Counted from the stretch's first letter, positions 49,945 through 63,082 are shown. The stretch is 64,000 nt of DNA from Collybiopsis luxurians FD-317 M1 (GCA_000827265.1 KN834792.1:248001-312000); one strand, 5' to 3'. Numbers and translations are program-made. The notes: a model not told the origin generated them from the letters alone.

Positions 49945-50402
49945 ATTGAAGAGAGTATGGGAGAACGGAGTTGTCGAGTCGAAGTCCCAGAGCCGTCCCA
50001 CAAAGGCGATAAGGGCAATTCTGGTTGGGGTTGGTACAGGGAAAGCATATCTGATGATTCGGGCAGCGGGGGGGTAGGGAGAGACTGAGGGGGTACAGAG
50101 CGCTCTGGTTCTGGTTCCGGGGTGATATCAACCAGCGTCTGAAGATGAGGGACGTCAGATGAACTCGGGTTCCCTTCCCTGTTTAATTCCTGCTTCCCGT
50201 TATCTCTATTACTACCCTTCTGCTTGCTCCTTGGACTCAAACGTCCTATAACCTCCTCGCCACTGCTACTTGCGGAATCATCTGGTAAAGATGAGGGGCG
50301 AAAGACATCAGGTGAAGGCCGAGAACTGGGAGTTGGCTGCTGATAAACATGTGTGGAAGACTGCTGTTTGTTTCGGCCATTTCTTGAGTTCCTCGAGGGC
50401 AT
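49945..50402 (-). CDS. Ser/Pro-rich exon, possibly first exon of the BCAS3-like gene
   Basis: The ATG at 50402 opens MPSRNSRNGRNKQQSS and runs 152 codons of low-complexity Ser/Pro/Glu sequence to a good GTGAGT donor at 49944. A phase-compatible acceptor (CCCTTTTTGGCAG at about 49297) would join it to AAGEHGFTRPGS of the BCAS3-like gene, but the intron would be about 650 bp, far longer than any other here. A separate small gene is the alternative. Confidence 0.4.
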
Positions 50403-50995
50403 TAATTAGGTTGTTATCAGTAGAGTATAGAAGGTGGTTGGAAATAAGAAAGCAGAGCAAATAAAACAAGAGAGTCGAATAAAATAGATATACTGGAGAT
50501 CGTGCAACTGAATGCAAAATCTGTGAGCAAAGGTTGTAGTAGTTGGCGTTTGAGACTGTAACTGGCACAGTGGTAGATGGCAAGTCAGTCTGAAGTGACT
50601 CGGCACAGGCAGGCACCCCGTCACCAGCTGTCCAAAATAGGCAACTACGCCACGGATCAACGCAACCAAATTTCCGCTCTTCCACCGACAGAGTATCTCT
50701 TCTGCACCTTGTGCATCATGATGCAGTAGACCTTCTATTAACGATTGAACCAGTGAAGCAGGATATTTTCCTTCATTTCTCGAGCTTTTGCGCCCCACAA
50801 CGTCTCCCAGTCATTACTCGTCATCTGGTCGTCATTTGGGGCCAGTCTTGTCCATACTCAGTCAAACAAAACACTCTAACGACAAGCCGATATTCAATAA
50901 CAATAGTGATAATATACACAGCGCCGCCAAAAAAAGAATACAGCAGTGGTCCCATAAAGGGAGCCGAATATACCATACAACTGGTCCTAATACAA
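50403..50995. other. Intergenic stretch
   Basis: About 590 bp between the Ser/Pro-rich exon and the 3' end of the first A-T-R gene. Overlapping minus-strand ORFs (50308-50798) have no recognisable domain. Confidence 0.4.
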
Positions 50996-53900
50996 TTAGA
51001 ACCCAGCTGCTATCCAATACTTCACCCACTGTTCAATGACAGGCTCATCAAGCGGTCCGAGATTCCTCACCCTCTCACTCAGCATCTCGACATTCTTCGT
51101 CCTCAAAGAAGTTAACCCCACGCTCTCAGACCTCTCCAGCCCATCCTTTCTGAGAGCCTCATCAACGGTTGCTTGGCTTCTATAGAAATCTATGAACTTT
51201 ATCGCCGGCTGTAAAAGAAGTAAACAAACATCAGAATACTGAAAATTACAACGTGTGTCAAGGCAGCGCTGCTTACCACGTTCTTTAGATCCTCTTCCGA
51301 AGGAGCCTTGGCAAAATCTTCAACCTTGGCAACCCACTGCTTGTACGGAACAATTCTCAATGCATCCGCAGCGAGCTGTTTCTCTCTCATGAGAATTTTT
51401 CTTAGCTTCTGCACCACGGAAGTCCAAGATATCGGCCGGGGGTGCACAACATTCACCGCCATAGGGGGCCGTTCCGCACCAAAACCAATATCAAGCAGGG
51501 CATCAGATACGGCGTCCATTGGCATCCACGAAACAACCTTTCGGAATGAATCAACGGCTTGCATCGAGAATGGATATATCAAAAAGCACAACACACCCCA
51601 ATGGCATCAGGCAGCATCCCAATCATCAAACTCGACTTGACAATAATCGGAACCCAGTCAGTCGTCGCCCATGCTCCATTCGGTTGTCCTCCAGTGACTT
51701 GACCTATTCTGAAAGACGTCGCTTGGAGGCCACTCTTTGCCAAAATCTACAAATGGGTCAGTCAAAGTTCTTGCTCGAGATCAACCATACGAGTTGAACA
51801 TACCCGTTCAGTAACATATTTACTCTCCCCGTAACCACTGCCAACGGCATACTGGGCATCCACAACAACTTCTTCAGGGTAAGCCCCTCGAGCCCGGGCA
51901 TCCCAGGACTGGGCTGAGCCAATTGATGATGTGAACAAGAAACGAAGGCCTGACCCCCTACGGGTAGATCGTCCAATATCTATCAACGTACGTGATCCCT
52001 TGACATGCGACTCGAAACTGGCCAAAGAAAGATTGAAGTCGAGTCTCCATGCGTTGTGAATGATCATCGTGACATGCTCTCGAAGCTGTGCACGCAAATG
52101 AAGTAGGCATTGAGCTGAACTTCTTTTTCGAGTTTCACGATGGACTAAACTCACCTCGTTTAATCGTTCTTGCGACAAACCAAGATCCTCATGAGAAGTT
52201 TCACCTTCCAGGAATACCAACTTGGGTGAACTCAGCAGTGAAATGTTTAAACCCTTATCTTCAAATCGTTCCCGATGCCGATCCATCATCGAAGCCCTAC
52301 TCGAAGGTCTATTCAGTGTATAAACCCTTTTCACTTCCTCCTTTGCAAGCAGAGTCTCCAGCATTTGCGCGCCAAGATTCCCAGTTGACCCAGTCAGAAG
52401 GACATATTCTTCCGTTCTGGCCATGGATTCATCGACGGCAGTCATCCGGGATATCGGAACGTCTAGGCCTTTCGAATACTTTTCAATCATATCTTCCATA
52501 GCTTGTTCGTGACTCTTCTGTAGGCTCTCAGCATTCGGATTGGATATAAGCCCCGCAATACTTTGAGTAAGTAATTCAATGGTGGGGTGACTGTATACCA
52601 GGGCTTGAGATACTTCCTTGGCAACAGCGGCGACAGTGGAATTTTGGGACTTGCGCAGGGCACTGACTATGCGAAGTCGCAGGATGGTAGTGGAAAGGCT
52701 ATTTTAAAACGACATCAGAAGTAGGAATCTCGTAACAAAAGATTGAGTGCACCTATCAAACCCATGCTCAAAAAGATCGTCTGTAGGATCAAGACATTTA
52801 CCAGAAAGAAGGTCCAGAATGTGGTTGCTGAGCCACGGCTTTAAATTCTCTTATTCCCAACTCTTCGGAGGTTCCACATTGCAAGCGCCCATAGTCGAGG
52901 CGACAGTTTCATACCTAAACACACACAAAGATGTATCAGAAAGAGAGCAAATCCGAAATAGGAGTGAACATTGCTCACAGCTTATCAATTTCTGAAGCAT
53001 ACAATGCAATAGCAGCTTTTCTTGCAACCGTGCCTTTACCTACACGAGGAAGAGGTTTTTCGGAGGACGAGAAAATGGTCATTTCCTTGTAGATCCTCGA
53101 AAAGGCCGGAGCTATTTTGTTTGCTTCCTCGACGACGGGCCTAGCATACAAGTAAGCAAAAGAATCCTCCAGATAGATACCGAGTCCCAAAATACCATAT
53201 TAAATTCCGTAGTTTAACAATTTCGGCTTCATCAGCATTTTCGCGAGGTTCGTGTGAAGGCGCGAGTTCAATGAGAATGCCAGGCTGGTCACGCTGCCTT
53301 CCGAACATGACAGCTCCATGAACACTGAAGAGAAGGTTAGAAGAGCCTTGTGCGGTATCAGATGAAAAAGACATACAACGGACTGGTGGTGATAATTTCC
53401 TCAATTGGTGCAGGAACCGTCTTTTCTCCCGAAGAATGAATTATCACATCGTCGAGTCTACCAACACTGTTGGAAATTAAGAAACAGTCAAGAGGGACGG
53501 TGAGCAGATAGACTTACATTTTCCATAGGTCCGGGATAGTAGGATGAGGCTCAAAGATGTCTGAAGTAACATAGCTGAAAATTTTTGGTCAGGAAATGGC
53601 CAGTACAAGTGCTCGCAGGCGCGGGATAAAGTTCTCAAAGTGGAATAGTCACTCACCCTCTTACGTCGGGGAGATTTTGGACAGCCGGATGACGCGATTT
53701 TGTTTCCTGTCGTAGGAGTGAGGAGTGAGTAAAGCAACCCTACCAGTAAAAAATAGGCTTCACCAAAATCTGCGCCTCAAATGTTCCATCTCCTTGGGGA
53801 GACCATCTAATCTTGGCCAGATCGGAAAACTTCAAATACATCCAAGTCTTTGTATCCTTTCTGACCGCCGTCAGCAAACCAAATTCTGTGCCTCCGTACG

Positions 53901-55115
53901 CCGCGTTAATAGTAACACCACGAGAGATGAGGCTCTCTCCTACAGCCTGTGCAAGAGGTCCTCCTCCAAAAGTCTGTATTCCAAATCAAGATCACGAAGA
54001 ATGGCAATGAACGATGAAGCAACTTACAACGACCTGCATCGTGCGCAATATGTCTACGGCCTCCGGTATCTGAGACCAAGTGTGGAAGAAGGTAGGAAGA
54101 GCCGTGAGGACATCGCACTTGGTCGCTTTGGTGCATTCTATCACAGTTTCCGGAGTACCCAACGTCGGATTGGCCTCGGAACTCGTGACTGTCGGGGCAA
54201 ACACAGCGGTCGTAATAAAGCCATAGAGGGGAAGCAGCATATGTAAACAGAGGCCCATCATATGGAAGCTCGGAAGTCCAATTGCGCCCGCAGTGAAAGT
54301 GAGTTTGGCGGCTTGGGACTCACGGAGGTCATGGGTGTATGCTATGAAAAATTTGATTAACCTTCATAGATTTGAGAAATAACATAACAGCCTACTGAGC
54401 GCGGCATCATCTTTGAGAATCCTATGAGTAAGGCCAATAGGTTTCGGAAGTCCAGTCGATCCAGACGAATGCAGACATATGGCCATTGTGTGATCTTCCG
54501 GGGTAGGAACAGCAGGTATAGGTGTGAATGAGTCGCTGACTGTTTCCTCTCCTAGCTTGGGGTAAATCTCTTGCAGAGAGGGTGCTTCGATGATTCTGCT
54601 GGAGTCGGCCTTGTAGGATGGGTCAGCTGCTTTAAGTTCTGTTTGAAGCCCTTGTAGAACATTGGACAGTGTGGTTTCTGTAACAACAAGCTTTTTAGCA
54701 GATGTTTTCTTGAGCAGATTGAAGATTGCGATGGGGGAGTTTCTCGGCGATATGGGGAATGGCTAGAAGAAAGTACTTTAGCTAAAGCTCTTGAGTCGGC
54801 AACGATCGCATTTATATTTACCACAAAACCAGCCTTGATCATTCCAACAATTAAAGCAGAGTATACGATAGTATCGACATTAGCAATAACACCAATAACA
54901 TCTCCAGGCTGAGTACTGGCTCGCACATAATTGCCTGCACGATGGCAGGCACGAACATACTCGAGCATGGAGATTTTCGTTAACCCACCGGCATCGTTTG
55001 GGAATACGAAGACAGTATGGTTGGGATTGTGTTCGAGATTAAAATCAAGGATATCCAACAGGTTAGGCTGCGCATTCAAGCTAAGGTCGGGATAGACGAT
55101 CTTTGTAGAGGACAT
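50996..55115 (-). CDS. NRPS-like A-T-R carboxylate reductase (copy 1)
   Basis: This type of enzyme adenylates a carboxylic acid, loads it on a phosphopantetheine arm and releases it reductively as an aldehyde or alcohol. The ATG at 55115 gives MSSTKIVYPDLSLNAQPNLL. Adenylation motifs are SSGSTGLPKPIG (about 54450), FTAGAIGLPSFHMMGLCLHM, YGGTEFG (about 53890), GRLDDVIIHSSGEKTVP (about 53440) and GKGTVARKAA (about 53030). The carrier motif DDLFEHGFDS-L (about 52780-52690) has its attachment Ser codon split by an intron. The thioester reductase has LLTGSTGNLGAQML (about 52405), the Tyr-x3-Lys motif YGESKYVTERV (about 51820) and an end EQWVKYWIAAGF, stop 50996-50998. About fifteen introns are needed; I saw no break outside them. 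Relatives in basidiomycetes include L-alpha-aminoadipate reductase-like and aryl acid reductases; the substrate is unknown. Confidence 0.88.
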
Positions 55116-55790
55116 TGTATAGGTTGATTGAGCTCCGTCGCTGGAAAGCTTTGACCTTTTATACGCCTTATTCGCTAGAGGAAATCCGAAAGGTGTCAGT
55201 GCGGTTTACTTGAGGGACACATTTCTCCGCAGAGCGAGAAAATGGCGATGTCCGAATTGTGTTAGTATGAAAGCAGCGTGAAACGAATGGTTTCTAAACT
55301 TTAACATAGGTATTTACATAAGATCCATCATTCATTGGCAAAGCAAAAAGGACTTGAAAAACAAAGAGCATAGGATAAACTGGGAAGTGGCGCGTAAACG
55401 GTAAAGAGTGTTTCAAAGCGGACCGGCCCGTGTCGAGTCCGAATCGAATACTTCACGCCGTTCACGGATGTTTCGAGTGAAGTCAGTGTCCCTTTCCGAC
55501 GTGGACACAGCTATATGCTGTCTCAACGGTTAAGTTTGAGCAGTACTCAAGTTTTCACACTGGAAGGAAGGATAGAAGGAAGAAAGGAAGGAAGCGAGAG
55601 TTTCAATCCCGATGTCTTCCAGACCATAGACACAAACATTCAACGGTTTATGATACGTGGACATCAGCTCAAGCAATTTATCGTCCTTTAGAAAGTCAAC
55701 CTGAACCTCTCCCACTACCGGCTCCTGTCTCAGGCTGTTCCGAGTCCCGGCGGTCATATTCTTCTTGTCAAGCCTACTGTATCCTGCCCA
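55116..55790. promoter_or_regulatory. Duplicated promoter region of A-T-R copy 1
   Basis: This matches 60207-60930 upstream of copy 2, strongly for about 250 bp (GGTTGATTGAGSTCCGTCGC; TTATTCGCTAGAGGAAATCC; GTCAGTGCGGTTTAC) and weakly to about 55790 (CAGCTATATGCTGT; a GGAAGAAAG-rich tract). A TTTTATA box lies about 45 bp upstream of the ATG in both copies. Confidence 0.65.
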
Positions 55791-56115
55791 GAATTGGGCC
55801 TCCTCAAAGCGTTTTCGTCTAGAGCGTGGGGGATATTGTGTGCAACCTCCATACTAATAAATTGAGCCTACTTTGACAGCAGAGGTGACTCCGCAGGATT
55901 AGGCAAATTTTGCGAAGCATCCACACAAACGGCACTTGAACGGCAGCTGATCAGCACTCGCTTGGTACTCAGTGCCCCAGTCTTCTTCACATTTCGCAAT
56001 GTCACTTAGGGATATGTTATAACTTGATTTGACATAGTGTTCAGAATTCGAACTGCTCTGATGACATTTCAATATATTATACAAGTATCATACAACGTCT
56101 TAACTCAATCAGGAT
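55791..56115. other. Junction between the two A-T-R duplication units
   Basis: Unique sequence of about 320 bp, ending in the stop region of copy 2. No gene recognised. Confidence 0.4.
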
Positions 56116-59100
56116 TCAAAACCCAGCAGCTATCCAATACTTCACCCACTGTTCAATGACGGGCTCATCAAGCGGTCCGAGATTCCTCACCCTCTCACTC
56201 AGCCTCTCGACATTTTTCGTACTCAAAGGAGTCAACCCCACACTTTCTGACCTCTCCAACCCATCCTTTCTGAGAGCCTCATCAACAGTTACTTGAGCTC
56301 TGTAAAAGTCGATCAACTTTATCGCCGGCTAGAAAAGAAGTAAACAACATCATCAGTACTAAATCAAACGAAAATGTGCGTCAGGTCAGCGCTGCTTACC
56401 ACATTCTTTAGATCCTCTTCCGAAGGAGACTTGGCAAAATCTTCAACCTTAGCAGCCCACTGCTTGTACGGAACAACTCTCAATGCATCCGCAGCGAGCT
56501 GCTTCTCTCTCATGAGAATTTTTCTTAGTTTCTGCACCAGAGAGGTCCAAGAAACCGGCCGGGGGTGCACAACATTCACCGCCATAGGCGGTTGTTCCGT
56601 ACCAAAACCAATATCAAGCAATGCATCAGACACCGCGTCCATTGGTATCCAGGAGACAATCTGTTGAACAACTCAGTTATCAGTCGCTTGTACCTATTGA
56701 GATTCCGAAAAAAGTAAAATGCACAACGCACCCCTATAGCATCAGGCAGCATCCCAAGCGTCAAACTCGATTTGACAATAATCGGAACCCAGTCAGTCGT
56801 CGCCCATGCTCCATTTGGTTCTCCCCCAGTGACTTGGCCTATCCTGAAAGACGTCGCTTGGAGGCCACTCTTTGCCAAAATCTACGCATGGGTTAGTCAA
56901 GCTTATTAGAGATTCACCGTACGAGTCGTACATACCCGTTCAGTAACGTATTTACTCTCCCCATAACCACCACCAACGGCATATTTGGCATCCATCACAA
57001 CCTCTTCAGGGTAAGCCCCTCGAGCCCGGGCATCCCAGGATTGCGCTGAGCCAATCGATGACGTGAACAGGAAACGAAGACCTGATCCCCTGCGAGTAGA
57101 TCGTCCAAAATCTATCAACGTACGCGATCCCTTGACATGCGACTCGAAACTGGCCAAAGACAGATTAAAATCGAGTCTCCATGCGTTATGGATGATCATT
57201 GTCACATTTCCCCGAAGCTACGCATGAAAATTGCATCAGGTCTTAGGCTGCGCTCCGATGACGAACCAAACTCACCTCGCTCAATTGTTCTTGCGACAAA
57301 CCAAGGTCCTCATGAGAAGTTTCGCCCTCGAGGTACACCAACTTGGGTGAACTCAGCAGCGAAACGTTCAAACCCTTATCCTCGAATCGCACCCGATGCC
57401 TATCCGTCATAGAAGCCTTACTCGACGGTCTGTTAAGCGTGTAGACCTTTTTTACTTCCTCCTTAGCCAACAGACTTTCCAACATCTGCGCACCAAGATT
57501 CCCAGTCGAGCCAGTTAAAAGAACATACTCTTGAGTTCTGGGTTCATCCACAGCAGTAGTTTGGGATATCGGAATGTTCAGCCCTTTCGAATATTTTTCA
57601 ATCATGTCTTCCATAGCTTGTTCGTGGCTCTTCTGTAGGCTCTCTGCATTCGGATTGGATATGAGCCCCGCAATACTTCGAGTAAGCAATTCAATGGTAG
57701 GGTGACTATACACCAAGGCTTGGGATATGTCTTTGGCAACGGCGGTGACAGAGGGATTTTGTGACTTGCGCAGGGCACCAACTATACGAAGTCGCAGGAT
57801 AGTAGCGGAAAGACTATTTTAATATGACATTAGGAGCAGGGATCTCGCAATGAAGACTTAGCGTACCTATCAAACCCATGCTCGAAAAGATCATCGGTGG
57901 GATGAAGGGACTTGCCAGAAAGAAGATCTGTAATATGCTCGCTAAGCCACGGTTGTAAATCCTCTTGTTCCCAACTCTTAGGCGGCTCCACATCGCCAAC
58001 GCCCACAGTCGAAGCAACAGTTTCATACCTAGACACACACGAAGATGCATCAAAATGAGAGCGTAATCCGAAAAAGGAGCGAACATTGCTCACAACTTAT
58101 CAATTTCAGAAGCATATAATGCAAGAGCGGCTTTCCTTGCAACTGTGCCTTTACCTACACGCGGAAGTGGTTTTTCAGACGTCGTGAAGATGATCATTTC
58201 CTTGTAGATCCTCGAGAAGGCTGGAGCTATTTTGTCTGCTTCCTCGACGATAGGCCTAGCAAATAGATCAGAAGAGTTTTCAAGGATAGATATTGAGTTC
58301 CCGTATACCATATCAAACTCCGTAGTCCAGCAATCTCGGCTTCATTAGCATTTTCATGAGGTTCATGTGGAGGCGCGAGTTCAATGAGAATGCCGGGTTG
58401 GTCACGCTGCCTTCCAAACATAACAGCTCCGTGGACACTGAAGAAAGGTCAGAAGAGAGCCCTGGAGCGGATGAAAAAACATACAGCGGACTGGCAGTGA
58501 TGATTGCCTCAATCGGTGCAGGGACCGTCTTCTCTCCTGAAGAATGAATTATCACATCGTCGAGTCGACCGACGCTGTTGGAGATTAGAATGAGTCGAAA
58601 CGGATGATGAGCAAATAGACGTACATTTTCCACAGGTTTGGGACAGTAGGGTGTGGCTCAAAGATGTCTGAAGTAGCATACCTGAAATTTTTGATTAGCG
58701 CTCGGCAGATTCCGTGAACCTAGATACGAAGTCGAAATAGTCACTCACCCTCTCGCGTCCGGAAGATTCTGAACAGCCATGTGATGCCTGTCTGTTTCCT
58801 GTCGTATGGATGAGTGGAATGGCCCTAACTGCGCAAAAAAGTAGGCCTCACTAGAATCTGCGCCTCAAAAGTTCCATCTCCCTGAGGAGACCATCTAATC
58901 TTTGCCAAATCAGAAAATTTCAAATACATCCAAGTCTTCGTATCATCTCTCAACGCCGTCAACACACCAAACTCTGTGCCTCCGTAGGCCGTGTTAATAT
59001 TGACACCGCGAGAGACGAGATTCTCTCCTATAGCATGTGCAAGAGGACCCCCACCGTAAGTCTGCATTCCAAATTGAAGGTCACCCAAGATGATAACAAT

Positions 59101-60206
59101 GAATAAGAGCAACTTACAACGAATTGCATTTTACGCAATATATCTACGGCTCCTTCTACCTGAGACCAGGTGTTGAAGAAGGTAGGAAGCGCTGTGAGGG
59201 CATCACAATTTGTAGCTTTAGCGCATTCTATAACAGTTTCTGGAGTACCCAACGTCGGGTTTGCCTCGGGACTCGTGACCGCTGGGGCAAACACAGCAGT
59301 CGTAACGGGGCCATAAAGGGGAAACAGCATATGTGAGCAAAGGCCCATCATATGAAAGCTTGGGAGTCCAATACCGCCCACGGTGAAAGAGGGTTTGACC
59401 GCTTGAAAGTTGCGCAGGTCGTCCATGTATGCTATGAGAAACATCGAGTCAACTCTCTAGACTTTGGAAATAATGAAACAGCCTTACTGAGGGCGGCATC
59501 GTCCTTGAGAATTTTATGAGTAAAGCCAATTGGTTTCGGTAGTCCAGTCGATCCCGATGAATGCAAATAAACGGCCATGGCATGATCTTCTGGGGTAGGA
59601 ACAGGCGGGATGGGTGTAAACGGGTCACTAGCTGTTTCCCGCCCCAATTTGGGATAAATCTCTTGCAGAGAGGGTGCTTCAATGATTCTGCTAGGGTCAA
59701 CCTTGTAGGACGGGTCAGCTGCTTTAAGTTCAGCTCGAAGCCCTCGTAGAGCATTGGACAATGTAGTTTCCGTAATTACAAGCTTCTTAGCCGATGTTTT
59801 CTTGAGCAGATTAAAGATGGCGACGGGGGAGTTTCTCGGCGATATGGGGAACGGCTAGAAGAAGTAATTTGAGCTCAAACTCTCGGGTTGGCAACAATCA
59901 CATTGTATTTACCACAAGACCAGCCTTGATCATCCCAACAATCAAAGCGGAGTATACAATAGTATCGACGTTGGCAATGACGCCGATAACATCTCCAGGC
60001 TGAGTACTGGCTCGCACATAATTACCTGCACGATGGCAGGCACGAACGTACTCAAGCATGGAGATCTTCGTCAACCCACCGGCATCGTTTGGGAATACGA
60101 AGACAGTATGGCTAGGATTGTGTTCGAGATTGAAATCTAGTATATCCAATAGGTTAGGCTGAGCATTCAAGCTAAGGTCGGGATAGACGATCTTTGTGGA
60201 GGACAT
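56116..60206 (-). CDS. NRPS-like A-T-R carboxylate reductase (copy 2)
   Basis: This is a tandem paralogue of the gene at 50996-55115, in the same orientation and with the same exon pattern. The ATG at 60206 gives the same first 20 residues as copy 1. Core motifs are SSGSTGLPKPIGFTH (about 59550), VGGIGLPSFHMMGLCSHM, YGGTEFG (about 58990), GRLDDVIIHSSGEKTVP (about 58570-58520), GKGTVARKAA (about 58150), the carrier motif DDLFEHGFDS-L with its Ser codon again split by an intron (about 57890-57810), LLTGSTGNLGAQML (about 57510) and YGESKYVTERV (about 56970). It ends EQWVKYWIAAGF, stop 56116-56118. Differences from copy 1 are scattered substitutions. Both copies appear functional, which suggests either dosage or a split in substrate choice. 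Confidence 0.88.
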
Positions 60207-60930
60207 TGTATAGGTTGATTGAGGTCCGTCGCTGGAAAGCTCAAACCTTTTATACAGCTTATTCGCTAGAGGAAATCCGGAAGGAGTCAGTGCGGTTTAC
60301 TCGAAGGACACATGTCCGCACAGAGCGAGAAGATGATGTCCGAATGATGTTCGCATGAGAGCACCATTGAATAAATAACTTCCAAACTTTAAGAAAGATA
60401 TTTACGTAGGGCTTACCATGTCATTGTCAAAACAGAATCGAATCCTTGCGAAACGGAGAGGATAGGATAAGATGGGAAGTGGCGCGTATAGAATGAATGA
60501 CACGGTCTCAAGTCGGACCGGCCCGAGTCAAGACCGAGTGCATACACGGACGTCTTTGTGCTATCCGACGTCGACGCAGCTATATGCTGTTTCCAGGGTC
60601 AACTTTGAGCAAGTTAATGAAAGTACAAGAAATGAATACGATAGTATTTGTGCTGGAAAGAGGGAAGGAAGAAAGAAAGAAAGAAAAGAGAAAAGGAATT
60701 AAAGGAATGGCCTTCAGTCCCGTGTCTACTATGCTATGTAGATGTTCTCATCTAGATCAGAGACACACAGATTTAATGGTTTGGATATCTCAAGACGTAA
60801 GTATCAGCGAATCATCTTAATTGAGGCAGTTTTCTAACAGTCAACCAGAAGCTCTCTGACACTTACCATTTTCGGCTTCTGACTATTCCGATTCCCGAAG
60901 GACATGGTCTTTGGACCACGTCAAGTCTTC
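60207..60930. promoter_or_regulatory. Duplicated promoter region of A-T-R copy 2
   Basis: This is the counterpart of 55116-55790. Similarity is high near the start codon and decays outward. It includes a purine-rich tract GGAAGAAAGAAAGAAAG near 60664-60690. Confidence 0.6.
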
Positions 60931-61676
60931 GTCGAAAAGAACTAAATGAAAGAGATTGTTTTTGACACCCCCGCCCTCCTTCCCCTTCACGAGAGCGCAC
61001 AGAGGAAGTACAGTGAAAGCGACAAGTTGTGAAGTAAAGAGAAGAGGTCGATTTCGATGTTGTTGCTCCCAGGGCAGTCCCCTCTCCTAAATCACTAGAC
61101 TTTGAATTAGACACCAAGTTCTCATCTCCCCAGCACTGGAATGAAGAAAAATCACGGTCAAAGCAGGACTTGCGTACACTACGTGCGTCTTTTCATCACC
61201 AATAGCTCATTTCACCGACCAGTAAACACAACGTTGCAACTACTACAGGTCCTTCAACATCTACCAAGACCGCACAGTAGATAAATCGTAGTAAAGTATC
61301 CGTTCGTGTAAAGTATAGTAATGTAATCTTGGAATTATCCGTAGGTCTTGTCAAAGGGCAAGTCAGTACTATGTACTCTAGTCCGATACAGACAGGCTGC
61401 ATGTAGCCTGCACCCTGCCTGCGAAATCAAAAGTTCGTGAAGCAAGAACGAAATCTATATCGAGGCTGCAGCTGAGAAGAAGGCCATCTGCTTTTTGAAA
61501 ATGTCCAATTCAAAGGAGAAGTAAGCGGTTCGTAATTGAACCACAATCAAGCTCAAGGATTCAAAACCAAGGGAGGAATTGGGGAGGAAGGTAGTCCTAG
61601 TCCAAACAAGTGCCTGAAGAGTTCGTCAAGTATGAATTATCTATCCACCACCATAGCGCATATCAAGTCTCGAATC
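60931..61676. other. Intergenic stretch
   Basis: About 750 bp between the A-T-R copy 2 promoter and the 3' end of the secreted protein gene. Only short ORFs without recognisable domains. Confidence 0.4.
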
Positions 61677-62327
61677 TCAAGTCGAAGCAGTGGTGGAAGT
61701 CGTAGTATTGTAAATGATTTCATTGGCAGTGAGACTCATCAGCGCGCCGACAGTAGCCTGTGAACCGAAATAGTGAAGCGAAAAAGTAGTGAGTTTCATC
61801 GACATCAATCGCACAGGACAAAAAAGGAAACACTCACAGTCCCAGTAACATACTCCTCCAAGACCACCAGATAAAACGTGCCATTACTCATCGGCTTTCC
61901 GACCCCAAATCCTCCAGGACTCTTTGCAAAGTCAGGCATCACAAGCTGGGCGGGGGGTGGGTTGGGTGGGTTTGGGTTGCCTAGCGTGCAAGAAATAAAT
62001 AACTTTATCAATATACTACTCATACACACACTCACCAGGATAATTCGGCTCCGCAAACCTACCAAAGAAGTGCCCAGTAGCGAAATCAGCAGAAGGAGCG
62101 AAGGACGTGGGAGAGGTGGTCATGAGAAAGACGGTATAGTTCAAGCTGGTAACGCCGTAGTCGCCTCGAGCATTGTAGATAAAGTCGAAAGCATCGCCTG
62201 GGTTGATGACAGTGCCGCTAGCAGGTAGGAGGATGGTACCCGAATCGTCCTGGCGGGCTGCGGGAGCGGCAAATACACAAGCCCACAGGGAAAGGAGGAA
62301 AAAGGTCACGGATTGGAGAAAAGACAT
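61677..62327 (-). CDS. Small secreted protein
   Basis: The ATG at 62327 begins a classical signal peptide: MSFLQSVTFFLLSLWACVFA, cleavage likely near APAA. The mature part has SGTVINPGDAFDFIYN and TSLNYTVFLMTTSPTSF, then, after an intron at about 62037-61980, a Pro/Asn-rich linker NPNPPNPPPAQLVMPDFA, FYLVVLEEYVTGT, a second intron (about 61836-61760), and ATVGALMSLTANEIIYN, stop 61677-61679. Potential N-glycosylation sites occur (LNYT, SNGT, YNTT). The pattern suggests a beta-sandwich extracellular domain of a fungal family whose function I do not know. About 170 residues; no catalytic motif recognised. Confidence 0.75.
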
Positions 62328-63082
62328 CGGGGCGATGGAGGGAGGACGGAGGAGTGTGAAATAGAGGGGACGTAGGAGGAGGAGGAGAAAAAGGAGTCTA
62401 CTGAAATGTGAGAAGACGGGAGGAGTTTGAAACTTGCCTGACCCTCATGAACGCTACACACACCCGCTTTTATGAAAAACTGACATGTGCTCGAAACGTG
62501 AGATTGTCAAGAAATTATTTGATGCAGTTGATTGGTGTTGATTGATTACAGTGCTCTCTGGATGGCATCCGTGATGGAAGGACTTCGAAGGAGGCGGCCT
62601 GGAAGATACTCGATTAATACCCTCCAATTGCAACGTTGCATCAGCTTCTAGACACACGGCGGACTCAGATGCCCGCTTCCGATTAAGTAGCGTCTAGCCC
62701 AGGGGGAAGGAGAAAGGTAGGTGAGCTCCGCCCATGACATAGATTTGGAGGTCATGCAAGGAACACACCTGTGCAGAAGAAAGAGTTCAGCATCGACGAT
62801 TGTCAGGATTAACAGTACCTTGAAAACGCCTAAACGTCGGTTGGTTGCTTTCCATGAACGATCTCCGAGAAAGAGACATGTGTGCAGTGGAGCTATTCAT
62901 ATGATCAGTTTGAGAAACTTAGAGGCTGTGAGTAGTCAAAAAGGCAGCTGGTGAACTGGTGATAAGTCTTGCCAATCTTCACGATGCGAGCCAAGTACAT
63001 GGAAGGGGGCGATAGCACTCGATAACGATACGTCGATTTCACAGAAGGAAATCGTAGGACAACGGAATCGACAAATAGGAAA
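62328..63082. other. Intergenic stretch
   Basis: About 750 bp between the secreted protein start and the RPT5 stop. Nothing recognised; a 77-codon plus-strand ORF at 62721-62954 has no known family. Confidence 0.4.

Noticed and set aside
51199..59761. Frameshifts in the A-T-R genes
   Set aside because: The apparent breaks recur at the same positions in both copies and have intron borders.
60660..60700. GGAAGAAAG purine tract as a functional element
   Set aside because: Simple-sequence tract, poorly conserved with the counterpart at 55.56 kb.
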